Below are positions 22,969 to 34,490 of a stretch of DNA of 64,000 bases, in pieces. The notes beneath the pieces are model-generated. The model made no database searches and had not been told where the DNA came from. It was given only the letters and a program-made list of their open reading frames with translations. This stretch comes from Osedax frankpressi (Eukaryota; Annelida; Polychaeta; Sabellida; Siboglinidae). Position 1 is the stretch's first letter. Each line of letters starts with the position of its first letter. The DNA lies in contig OZ038314.1 in assembly GCA_964035775.1 (NCBI GenBank), positions 1,402,009 through 1,466,008 on the forward strand, given 5' to 3'. Made by a program: the position numbers and the translations under genes.

Positions 22969-22976
22969 ATAGTTAT
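22969..22976 (+). repeat. Possible right target-site duplication ATAGTTAT
   Basis: Partner of 18776-18783. Its first two bases overlap the last TCAAT tail unit. Same caveat: the satellite monomer itself contains this word. Confidence 0.45.
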
Positions 22977-23339
22977 TTAAGTTATAGTTATTAAATTATA
23001 GTTATTTAATTAATAGTTATTTAAGTTATAGTTATTTAAGTTATAGTTATTAAATTATAGTTATTTAAGTTATAGTTATTTAAGTTATAGTTATTTAAGT
23101 TATAGTTATTTAATTAATAGTTATTTAAGTTATAGTTATTTAATTTATAGTTATTTAAAATATAGTTATTTAAGTTATAGTTATTTAAGTTATAGTTATT
23201 TAAGTTATAGTTATTTAAGTTATAGTTATTTAAGTTATAGTTATTTAAGTTATAGTTATTTAATTAATAGTTATTTAAGTTATAGTTATTTAAGTTATAG
23301 TTATTTAAGTTATAGTTATTTAAGTTATAGTTATTTAAG

Positions 23340-26300
23340 TTATAGTTATTTAATTAATAGTTATTTAAGTTATAGTTATTTAAGTTATAGTTATTTAAGT
23401 TATAGTTATTTAAGTTATAGTTATTTAAGTTATAGTTATTTAATTTATAGTTATTTAAGTTATAGTTATTTAAGTTATAGTTATTTAAGTTATAGTTATT
23501 TAAGTTATAGTTATTTAAGTTATAGTTATTTAAGTTATAGTTATTTAATTAATAGTTATTTAAATTATAGTTATATAAGTTATAGTTATTTAAGTTATAG
23601 TTATTTAAGTTATAGTTATTTAATTTATAGTTATTTAATTTATAGTTATTTAAGTTATAGTTATTTAAGTTATAGTTATTTAAGTTATAGTTATTTAAGT
23701 TATAGTTATTTAATTAATAGTAATTTAAGTTATAGTAATTTAAGTTTAGTTATTTAATTTATAGTTATTTAAGTTATAGTTAATTAAGCTATCGTTAGTT
23801 AAGTTATAGTTATTTAAGTTATAGTTATTAAATTATAGTTATTTAAGTTATAGTTATTTAATTTATAGTTATTTAATTTATAGTTTTTTCATTTATGGTT
23901 ATTATATTATAGTTATATAAATTATAGTTATTTAAGTTATAGTTATTTAAGTTATAGTTATTTAAGTTATAGTTATTTAAGTTATAGTTATTTAAGTTAT
24001 AGTTATTTAAGTTATAGTTATTTAATTAATAGTTATTTAAGTTATAGTTATTTAAGTTATAGTTATTTAAGTTATAGTTATTTAAGTTATAGTTATTTAA
24101 TTAATAGTTATTTAAGTTATAGTTATTTAAGTTATAGTTATTTAAGTTATAGTTATTTAAGTTATAGTTATTTAAGTTATAGTTATTTAAGTTATAGTTA
24201 TTTAATTTATAGTTATTTAATTTATAGTTATTTAAGTTATAGTTATTTAAGTTATAGTTATTTAAGTTATAGTCATTTAATTAATAGTAATTTAAGTTAT
24301 AGTAATTTAAGTTTAGTTATTTAATTTATAGTTATTTAAGTTATAGTTAATTAAGTTATCGTTAGTTAAGTTATAGTTATTTAAGTTATAGTTATTAAAT
24401 TATAGTTATTTAAGTTATAGTTATTTAATTTATAGTTTTTTCATTTATGGTTATTTAAGTTATAGTTATTTAAGTTATAGTTATTTAAGTTATAGTTATT
24501 TAATTAATAGTTATTTAAGTTATAGTTATTTAAGTTCTAGTTATTTAAGTTATAGTTATTTAAGTTATAGTTATTTAAGTTATAGTTATTTAATTTATAG
24601 TTATTTAAGTTATAGTTATTTAAGTTATAGTTATTTAAGTTATAGTTATTTAAGTTATAGTTATTTAAGTTATAGTTATTTAAGTTATAGTTATTTAAGT
24701 TATAGTTATTTAAGTTATAGTTATTTAATTTATAGTTATTTAAGTTATAGTTAATTAAGTTATCGTTATTTAAGTTATAGTTATTTAAGTTATAGTTATT
24801 TAAGTTATAGTTATTTAAGTTATAGTTATTTAATTTATAGTTATTTAATTTATAGTTTTTTCATTTATGGTTATTATATTATAGTTATATAAATTATAGT
24901 TATTTAAGTTATAGTTATTTAAGTTATAGTTATTTAAGTTATAGTTATTTAAGTTATAGTTATTTAAGTTATAGTTATTTAAGTTATAGTTATTTAATTA
25001 ATAGTTATTTAAGTTATAGTTATTTAAGTTATAGTTATTTAAGTTATAGTTATTTAAGTTATAGTTATTTAATTAATAGTTATTTAAGTTATAGTTATTT
25101 AAGTTATAGTTATTTAAGTTATAGTTATTTAAGTTATAGTTATTTAAGTTATAGTTATTTAAGTTATAGTTATTTAATTTATAGTTATTTAATTTATAGT
25201 TATTTAAGTTATAGTTATTTAAGTTATAGTTATTTAAGTTATAGTCATTTAATTAATAGTAATTTAAGTTATAGTAATTTAAGTTTAGTTATTTAATTTA
25301 TAGTTATTTAAGTTATAGTTAATTAAGTTATCGTTAGTTAAGTTATAGTTATTTAAGTTATAGTTATTAAATTATAGTTATTTAAGTTATAGTTATTTAA
25401 TTTATAGTTTTTTCATTTATGGTTATTTAAGTTATAGTTATTTAAGTTATAGTTATTTAAGTTATAGTTATTTAATTAATAGTTATTTAAGTTATAGTTA
25501 TTTAAGTTCTAGTTATTTAAGTTATAGTTATTTAAGTTATAGTTATTTAAGTTATAGTTATTTAATTTATAGTTATTTAAGTTATAGTTATTTAAGTTAT
25601 AGTTATTTAAGTTATAGTTATTTAAGTTATAGTTATTTAAGTTATAGTTATTTAAGTTATAGTTATTTAAGTTATAGTTATTTAAGTTATAGTTATTTAA
25701 GTTATAGTTATTTAATCAATAGTTATTTAAGTTATAGTTATTTAAGTTATAGTTATTTAAGTTATAGTTATTTAAGTTATAGTTATTTAAGTTATAGTTA
25801 TTTAATTTATAGTTATTTAATTTATAGTTATTTAAGTTATAGTTATTTAAGTTATAGTTATTTAAGTTATAGTTATTTAATTAATAGTAATTTAAGTTAT
25901 AGTAATTTAAGTTTAGTTATTTAATTTATAGTTATTTAAGTTATAGTTAATTAAGTTATCGTTAGTTAAGTTATAGTTATTTAAGTTATAGTTATTAAAT
26001 TATAGTTATTTAAGTTATAGTTATTTAATTTATAGTTTTTTCATTTATGGTTATTATATTATAGTTATATAAATTATAGTTATTTAAGTTATAGTTATTT
26101 AAAATATAGTTATTTAAGTTATAGTTATTTAAGTTATAGTTATTTAAGTTATAGTTATTTAAGTTATAGTTATTTAAGTTATAGTTATTTAAGTTATAGT
26201 TATTTAATTAATAGTTATTTAAGTTATAGTTATTTAAGTTATAGTTATTTAAGTTATAGTTATTTAAGTTATAGTTATTTAAGTTATAGTTATTTAATTA

Positions 26301-27597
26301 ATAGTTATTTAATTTATAGTTATTTAAGTTATAGTTAATTAAGTTATCGTTAGTTAAGTTATAGTTATTTAAGTTATAGTTATTAAATTATAGTTATTTA
26401 AGTTATAGTTATTTAATTTATAGTTTTTTCATTTATGGTTATTTAAGTTATAGTTATTTAAGTTATAGTTATTTAAGTTATAGTTATTTAAGTTATAGTT
26501 ATTTAAGTTATAGTTATTTAAGTTATAGTTATTTAATTAATAGTTATTTAAGTTATAGTTATTTAAGTTATAGTTATTTAAGTTATAGTTATTTAAGTTA
26601 TAGTTATTTAAGTTATAGTTATTTAAGTTATAGTTATTTAAGTTATAGTTATTTAAGTTATAGTTATTTAAGTTATAGTTATTTAATTAATAGTTATTTA
26701 AGTTATAGTTATTTAAGTTATAGTTATTAAATTATAGTTATTTAAGTTATAGTTATTTAATTTATAGTTTTTTCATTTATGGTTATTTAAGTTATAGTTA
26801 TTTAAGTTATAGTTATTTAAGTTATAGTTATTTAAGTTATAGTTATTTAAGTTATAGTTATTTAAGTTATAGTTATTTAAGTTATAGTTATTTAATTAAT
26901 AGTTATTTAAGTTATAGTTATTTAAGTTATAGTTATTTAAGTTATAGTTATTTAAGTTATAGTTATTTAAGTTATAGTTATTTAATTTATAGTTATTTAT
27001 GTTATAGTTATTTAAGTTATAGTTATTTAAGTTATAGTTATTTAAGTTATAGTTATTTAAGTTATAGTTATTTAAGTTATAGTTATTTAATTAATAGTTA
27101 TTTAAGTTATAGTTATTTAAGTTATAGTTATTTAAGTTATAGTTATTTAAGTTATAGTTATTTAAGTTATAGTTATTTAATTAATAGTTATTTTAGTTAT
27201 AGTTATTTAAGTTATAGTTATTTAAGTTATAGTTATTTAAGTTATAGTTATTTAAGTTATAGTTATTTAAGTTATAGTTATTTAATTTATAGTTATTTAA
27301 TTTATAGTTATTTAAGTTATAGTTATTTAAGTTATAGTTATTTAAGTTATAGTTATTTAAGTTATAGTTATTTAATTAATAGTAATTTAAGTTATAGTAA
27401 TTTAAGTTTAGTTATTTAATTTATAGTTATTTAAGTTATAGTTAATTAAGTTATCGTTAGTTAAGTTATAGTTATTTAAGTTATAGTTATTAAATTATAG
27501 TTATTTAAGTTATAGTTATTTAATTTATAGTTTTTTCATTAATGGTTATTTAAGTTATAGTTATTTAAGTTATAGTTATTTAAGTTATAGTTATTTA
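23340..27597 (+). repeat. Segmental duplication around the LINE, right copy
   Basis: This is the partner of the 15.2-18.4 kb segment. Cassette signatures at 25408, 26036, 26424 and 26768 lie exactly 9,216 bp from 16192, 16820, 17208 and 17552; the one at 27531 is one monomer further off. The copy contains its own 972-bp internal tandem duplication and stops matching at the irregular junction near 27.6 kb. It carries no LINE at the equivalent position, so the insertion is present in only one place of the duplicated satellite. Confidence 0.8.
23884..25827 (+). repeat. 972-bp tandem duplication inside the right copy
   Basis: Cassette signatures at 23884 and 24436 recur at 24856 and 25408, both shifted by 972 bp. 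Rare marks are duplicated with them: AGTCATTTA near 24272 and 25244, and AAGTTCTAG near 24535 and 25507. The left copy has one version of each mark, so the duplication arose after the larger segments separated. 972 is not a multiple of 15, which reflects the 14-bp monomers in the cassettes. Confidence 0.75.
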
Positions 27598-27652
27598 AGT
27601 TTATTTTAAGTTATAGTTATTTAAGTTATAGTTATTTAAGTTATATTATTTA
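27597..27652 (+). repeat. Irregular satellite junction with truncated monomers
   Basis: The regular phase breaks here. One monomer is collapsed to AAGTTTATTTT and, about 50 bp on, another is shortened to AAGTTATATTATTT. Matching to the 15.2-18.4 kb segment ends at this point, and about 12 canonical monomers with no variants follow. It looks like a rearrangement breakpoint, though a local assembly error in a low-complexity array cannot be excluded. Confidence 0.6.
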
Positions 27653-29453
27653 AGTTATAGTTATTTAAGTTATAGTTATTTAAGTTATAGTTATTTAAGT
27701 TATAGTTATTTAAGTTATAGTTATTTAAGTTATAGTTATTTAAGTTATAGTTATTTAAGTTATAGTTATTTAAGTTATAGTTATTTAAGTTATAGTTATT
27801 TAAGTTATAGTTATTTAAGTTATAGTTATTTAAGTTATAGTTATTTAATTAATAGTTATTTAAGTTATAGTTATTTAAGTTATAGTTATTTAAGTTATAG
27901 TTATTTAAGTTATAGTTATTTAATTTATAGTTATTTAATTTATAGTTATTTAAGTTATAGTTATTTAAGTTATAGTTATTTAAGTTATAGTTATTTAAGT
28001 TATAGTTATTTAAGTTATAGTTATTTAAGTTATAGTTATTTAATTAATAGTTATTTAAGTTATAGTTATTTAAGTTATAGTTATTTAAGTTATAGTTATT
28101 TAAGTTATAGTTATTTAAGTTATAGTAATTTAAGTTTAGTTATTTAATTTATAGTTATTTAAGTTATAGTTAATTAAGTTATCGTTAGTTAAGTTATAGT
28201 TATTTAAGTTATAGTTATTAAATTATAGTTATTTAAGTTATAGTTATTTAATTTATAGTTATTTAATTTATAGTTATTTAATTTATAGTTTTTTCATTTA
28301 TGGTTATTATATTATAGTTATATAAATTATAGTTATTTAAGTTATAGTTATTTAAGTTATAGTTATTTAAGTTATAGTTATTTAAGTTATAGTTATTTAA
28401 GTTATAGTTATTTAAGTTATAGTTATTTAATTAATAGTTATTTAAGTTATAGTTATTTAAGTTATAGTTATTTAAGTTATAGTTATTTAAGTTATAGTTA
28501 TTTAATTAATAGTTATTTAAGTTATAGTTATTTAAGTTATAGTTATTTAAGTTATAGTTATTTAAGTTATAGTTATTTAAGTTATAGTTATTTAAGTTAT
28601 AGTTATTTAATTTATAGTTATTTAATTTATAGTTATTTAAGTTATAGTTATTTAAGTTATAGTTATTTAAGTTATAGTCATTTAATTAATAGTAATTTAA
28701 GTTTAGTTATTTAATTTATAGTTATTTAAGTTATAGTTAATTAAGTTATCGTTAGTTAAGTTATAGTTATTTAAGTTATAGTTATTAAATTATAGTTATT
28801 TAAGTTATAGTTATTTAATTTATAGTTTTTTCATTTATGGTTATTTAAGTTATAGTTATTTAAGTTATAGTTATTTAAGTTATAGTTATTTAATTAATAG
28901 TTATTTAAGTTATAGTTATTTAAGTTATAGTTATTTAAGTTATAGTTATTTAAGTTATAGTTATTTAAGTTATAGTTATTTAATTTATAGTTATTTAAGT
29001 TATAGTTATTTAAGTTATAGTTATTTAAGTTATAGTTATTTAAGTTATAGTTATTTAAGTTATAGTTATTTAAGTTATAGTTATTTAAGTTATAGTTATT
29101 TAAGTTATAGTTATTTAAGTTATAGTTATTTAATCAATAGTTATTTAAGTTATAGTTATTTAAGTTATAGTTATTTAAGTTATAGTTATTTAAGTTATAG
29201 TTATTTAAGTTATAGTTATTTAATTTATAGTTATTTAATTTATAGTTATTTAAGTTATAGTTATTTAAGTTATAGTTATTTAAGTTATAGTTATTTAATT
29301 AATAGTAATTTAAGTTATAGTAATTTAAGTTTAGTTATTTAATTTATAGTTATTTAAGTTATAGTTAATTAAGTTATCGTTAGTTAAGTTATAGTTATTT
29401 AAGTTATAGTTATTAAATTATAGTTATTTAAGTTATAGTTATTTAATTTATAG

Positions 29454-32400
29454 TTTTTTCATTTATGGTTATTATATTATAGTTATATAAATTATAGTTA
29501 TTTAAGTTATAGTTATTTAAAATATAGTTATTTAAGTTATAGTTATTTAAGTTATAGTTATTTAAGTTATAGTTATTTAAGTTATAGTTATTTAAGTTAT
29601 AGTTATTTAAGTTATAGTTATTTAATTAATAGTTATTTAAGTTATAGTTATTTAAGTTATAGTTATTTAAGTTATAGTTATTTAAGTTATAGTTATTTAA
29701 GTTATAGTTAATTAATTAATAGTTATTTAAGTTATAGTTATTTAAGTTATAGTTATTTAAGTTATAGTTATTTAAGTTATAGTTATTTAAGTTATAGTTA
29801 TTTAAGTTATAGTTATTTAATTTATAGTTATTTAATTTATAATTATTTAAGTTATAGTTATTTAAGTTATAGTTATTTAAGTTATAGTTATTTAAGTTAT
29901 AGTTATTTAATTAATAGTAATTTAAGTTATAGTAATTTAAGTTTAGTTATTTAATTTATAGTTATTCAAGTTATAGTTAATTAAGTTATCATTAGTTAAG
30001 TTATAGTTATTTAATTTATAGTTATTAAATTATAGTTATTTAAGTTATAGTTATTTAATTTATAGTTTTTTCATTTATGGTTATTTAATTAATAGTTATT
30101 TAAGTTATAGTTATTTAAGTTATAGTTATTTAAGTTATAGTTATTTAAGTTATAGTTATTTAATTAATAGTTATTTAAGTTATAGTTATTTAAGTTATAG
30201 TTATTTAAGTTATAGTTATTTAAGTTATAGTTATTTAAGTTATAGTTATTTAAGTTATAGTTATTTAATTTATAGTTATTTAATTTATAGTTATTTAAGT
30301 TATAGTTATTTAAGTTATAGTTATTTAAGTTATAGTCATTTAATTAATAGTAATTTAAGTTTAGTTATTTAATTTATAGTTATTTAAGTTATAGTTAATT
30401 AAGTTATCGTTAGTTAAGTTATAGTTATTTAAGTTATAGTTATTAAATTATAGTTATTTAAGTTATAGTTATTTAATTTATAGTTTTTTCATTTATGGTT
30501 ATTTAAGTTATAGTTATTTAAGTTATAGTTATTTAAGTTATAGTTATTTAATTAATAGTTATTTAAGTTATAGTTATTTAAGTTATAGTTATTTAAGTTA
30601 TAGTTATTTAAGTTATAGTTATTTAAGTTATAGTTATTTAATTTATAGTTATTTAAGTTATAGTTATTTAAGTTATAGTTATTTAAGTTATAGTTATTTA
30701 AGTTATAGTTATTTAAGTTATAGTTATTTAAGTTATAGTTATTTAAGTTATAGTTATTTAATCAATAGTTATTTAAGTTATAGTTATTTAAGTTATAGTT
30801 ATTTAAGTTATAGTTATTTAAGTTATAGTTATTTAAGTTATAGTTATTTAATTTATAGTTATTTAATTTATAGTTATTTAAGTTATAGTTATTTAAGTTA
30901 TAGTTATTTAAGTTATAGTTATTTAATTAATAGTAATTTAAGTTATAGTAATTTAAGTTTAGTTATTTAATTTATAGTTATTTAAGTTATAGTTAATTAA
31001 GTTATCGTTAGTTAAGTTATAGTTATTTAAGTTATAGTTATTAAATTATAGTTATTTAAGTTATAGTTATTTAATTTATAGTTTTTTCATTTATGGTTAT
31101 TATATTATAGTTATATAAATTATAGTTATTTAAGTTATAGTTATTTAAAATATAGTTATTTAAGTTATAGTTATTTAAGTTATAGTTATTTAAGTTATAG
31201 TTATTTAAGTTATAGTTATTTAAGTTATAGTTATTTAAGTTATAGTTATTTAATTAATAGTTATTTAAGTTATAGTTATTTAAGTTATAGTTATTTAAGT
31301 TATAGTTATTTAAGTTATAGTTATTTAAGTTATAGTTAATTAATTAATAGTTATTTAAGTTATAGTTATTTAAGTTATAGTTATTTAAGTTATAGTTATT
31401 TAAGTTATAGTTATTTAAGTTATAGTTATTTAAGTTATAGTTATTTAATTTATAGTTATTTAATTTATAATTATTTAAGTTATAGTTATTTAAGTTATAG
31501 TTATTTAAGTTATAGTTATTTAAGTTATAGTTATTTAATTAATAGTAATTTAAGTTATAGTAATTTAAGTTTAGTTATTTAATTTATAGTTATTCAAGTT
31601 ATAGTTAATTAAGTTATCATTAGTTAAGTTATAGTTATTTAATTTATAGTTATTAAATTATAGTTATTTAAGTTATAGTTATTTAATTTATAGTTTTTTC
31701 ATTTATGGTTATTTAAGTTATAGTTATTTAAGTTATAGTTATTTAAGTTATAGTTATTTAATTAATAGTTATTTAAGTTATAGTTATTTAAGTTATAGTT
31801 ATTTAAGTTATAGTTATTTAAATTATAGTTATTTAAGTTATAGTTATTTAATTTATAGTTATAGTTATTTAAGTTATAGTTATTTAAGTTATAGTTACTT
31901 AAGTTATAGTTATTTAAGTTATAGTTATTTAAGTTATAGTTATTTAAGTTATAGTTATTTAAGTTATAGTTATTTAATTTATAGTTATTTAATTTATAGT
32001 TATTTAAGTTATAGTTATTTAAGTTATAGTTATTTAAGTTATAGTTATTTAAGTTATAGTAATTTAATTAATAGTAATTTAAGTTATAGTAATTTAAGTT
32101 TAGTTATTTAATTTATAGTTATTTAAGTTATAGTTAATTAAGTTATCGTTAGTTAAGTTATAGTTATTTAAGTTATAGTTATTAAATTATAGTTATTTAA
32201 GTTATAGTTATTTAATTTATAGTTTTTTCATTTATGGTTATTATATTATAGTTATATAAATTATAGTTATTTAAGTTATAGTTATTTAAGTTATAGTTAT
32301 TTAAGTTATAGTTATTTAAGTTATAGTTATTTAAGTTATAGTTATTTAAGTTATAGTTATTTAAGTTATAGTTATTTAAGTTATAGTTATGTAATTAATA

Positions 32401-32700
32401 GTTATTTAAGTTATAGTTATTTAAGTTATAGTTATTTAAGTTATGGTTATTTAAGTTATAGTTATTTAAGTTATAGTTATTTAATTAATAGTTATTTAAG
32501 TTATAGTTATTTAAGTTATAGTTATTAAATTATAGTTATTTAAGTTATAGTTATTTAATTTATAGTTTTTTCATTTATGGTTATTTAAGTTATAGTTATT
32601 TAAGTTATAGTTATTTAAGTTATAGTTATTTAAGTTATAGTTATTTAAGTTATAGTTATTTAAGTTATAGTTATTTAAGTTATAGTTATTTAAGTTATAG
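29454..32700 (+). repeat. 1,628-bp tandem duplication
   Basis: Cassette signatures 29454 and 30066 recur at 31082 and 31694, each offset 1,628 bp. Two private variants are duplicated at the same offset: TTATAATTATTT near 29838 and 31466, and GTTATTCAAG at 29961 and 31589. Both copies also carry TTATCATTAG in place of TTATCGTTAG just after GTTATTCAAG. Confidence 0.78.
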
Positions 32701-34300
32701 TTATTTAAGTTATAGTTATTTAATTAATAGTTATTTAAGTTATAGTTATTTAAGTTATAGTTATTTAAGTTATAGTTATTTAAGTTATAGTTATTTAAGT
32801 TATAGTTATTTAATTTATAGTTATTTAAGTTATAGTTATTTAAGTTATAGTTATTTAAGTTATAGTTATTTAAGTTATAGTTATTTAAGTTATAGTTATT
32901 TAAGTTATAGTTATTTAAGTTATAGTTATTTAAGTTATAGTTATTTAAGTTATAGTTATTTAAGTTATAGTTATTTAAGTTATAGTTATTTAAGTTATAG
33001 TTATTTAATTTATAGTTATTTAAGTTATAGTAATTTAAGTTTAGTTATTTAATTTATAGTTATTTAAGTTATAGTTAATTAAGTTATCGTTAGTTAAGTT
33101 ATAGTTATTTAAGTTATAGTTATTAAATTATAGTTATTTAAGTTATAGTTATTTAATTTATAGTTTTTTCATTTATGGTTATTTAAGTTATAGTTATTTA
33201 AGTTATAGTTATTTAAGTTATAGTTATTTAATTAATAGTTATTTAAGTTATAGTTATTTAAGTTATAGTTATTTAAGTTATAGTTATTTAAGTTATAGTT
33301 ATTTAAGTTATAGTTATTTAATTTATAGTTATTTAAGTTATAGTTATTTAAGTTATAGTTATTTAAGTTATAGTTATTTAACTTATAGTTATTTAAGTTA
33401 TAGTTATTTAAGTTATAGTTATTTAAGTTATAGTTATTTAATTAATAGTTATTTAAGTTATAGTTATTTAAGTTATAGTTATTTAAGTTATAGTTATTTA
33501 AGTTATAGTTATTTAAGTTATAGTTATTTAATTTATAGTTATTTAATTTATAGTTATTTAAGTTATAGTTATTTAAGTTATAGTTATTTAAGTTATAGTT
33601 ATTTAATTAATAGTAATTTAAGTTATAGTAATTTAAGTTTAGTTATTTAATTTATAGTTTTTTCATTTATGGTTATTATATTATAGTTATATAAATTATA
33701 GTTATTTAAGTTATAGTTATTTAAGTTATAGTTATTTAAGTTATAGTTATTTAAGTTATAGTTATTTAAGTTATAGTTATTTAAGTTATAGTTATTTAAG
33801 TTATAGTTATTTAAGTTAGAGTTATTTAAGTTATAGTTATTTAAGTTATAGTTATATAATTAATAGTTATTTAAGTTATAGTTATTTAAGTTATAGTTAT
33901 TTAAGTTATAGTTATTTAAGTTATAGTTATTTAAGTTATAGTTATTTAATTAATAGTTATTTAAGTTATAGTTATTTAAGTTATAGTTATTTAAGTTATA
34001 GTTATTTAAGTTATAGTTATTTAAGTTATAGTTATTTAATTTATAGTTATTTAATTTATAGTTATTTAAGTTATAGTTATTTAAGTTATAGTTATTTAAG
34101 TTATAGTTATTTAAGTTATAGTTATTTAATTAATAGTAATTTAAGTTATAGTAATTTAAGTTTAGTTATTTAATTTATAGTTATTTAAGTTATAGTTAAT
34201 TAAGTTATCATTAGTTAAGTTATAGTTATTTAAGTTATAGTTATTAAATTATAGTTATTTAAGTTATAGTTATTTAATTTATAGTTTTTTCATTTATAGT
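31082..34300 (+). repeat. ~5.2-kb-spaced segmental duplication, left copy
   Basis: Matches 36243-39520. Signatures 31082, 31694 and 32223 lie exactly 5,161 bp before 36243, 36855 and 37384. Later pairs drift to 5,191-5,221 by monomer gains, and to 5,325 at a cassette that is truncated in this copy (33601-33672). Shared private variants are a doubled TATAGTTATAG near 31858 and 37018, TTACTTAAG near 31896 and 37057, AACTTATAG near 33380 and 38601, and a CATTTATAG cassette end near 34291 and 39511. Confidence 0.78.
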
Positions 34301-34350
34301 TATTTAAGTTATAGTTATTTAAGTTATAGTTATTTAAGTTATAGTTATTT

Positions 34351-34490
34351 AAGTTATAATTATTTAAATTATAGTTATATAAATTATAGTTAATTAAGTT
34401 ATCGTTATTTAAGTTATAGTTATTTAAGTTATAGTTATTTAAGTTATAGTTATTTAAATTTTAGTTATATAAGTTATAGTTATTGAATTT
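34351..34490 (+). repeat. Cassette II: second diagnostic satellite block (first copy)
   Basis: The ordered variants are AAGTTATAATTATTT, AAATTATAGTTATAT, a TTAATT monomer, AAGTTATCGTTATTT, canonical monomers, AAATTTTAGTTATAT and finally AAGTTATAGTTATTG before AATTTATAG. Further copies start near 39571, 39826, 43051, 45436, 46731, 49056, 50833, 54401 (truncated), 56383, 57322 and 58742, with a partial copy near 62062. None was found left of 34 kb, so the block marks a younger or locally amplified part of the array. In the copies near 43.1, 45.5 and 46.8 kb the CG is replaced by TA. Confidence 0.82.

Larger units (their letters stand above)
18784..22970 (+). mobile_element. Full-length CR1/L2-group non-LTR retrotransposon (LINE)
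   Basis: A single 4,187-bp element interrupts the satellite. Its parts in order are a 121-bp 5' UTR with Inr and DPE motifs, ORF1 with a PHD-type zinc finger, ORF2 with an AP-like endonuclease and a reverse transcriptase, and a 193-bp 3' region with a stem-loop, AATAAA and a four-copy TCAAT tail. There is no poly(A) tail; a short simple-repeat tail is typical of the CR1/L2 group. The C-terminal NYCNSIYYG and SAPALWNNLP motifs also place ORF2 in that group; finer assignment (CR1, L2, Kiri, Daphne, Crack) needs a tree. Both ORFs are open and the 5' end appears complete, unusual because most LINE copies are 5'-truncated. Together this suggests a recent insertion. It is the only non-satellite DNA in the window. 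Confidence 0.95.
22778..22970 (+). other. LINE 3' untranslated region and TCAAT simple-repeat tail
   Basis: 173 bp of unique sequence plus four copies of TCAAT (22951-22970), which abut the satellite. It contains a stem-loop (22811-22831), a perfect 10-bp tandem duplication TCTATCTGAT at 22834-22853, and an AATAAA at 22941-22946 about ten bases before the tail. In CR1/L2-group LINEs the 3' stem-loop and terminal short repeat are what the reverse transcriptase recognises, and this region fits that role. Confidence 0.85.

Noticed and set aside
18784-22970. LTR retrotransposon or other virus-like element
   Set aside because: No terminal repeats, protease, integrase or RNase H; the AP-like endonuclease with FADD reverse transcriptase and simple-repeat tail defines a LINE.
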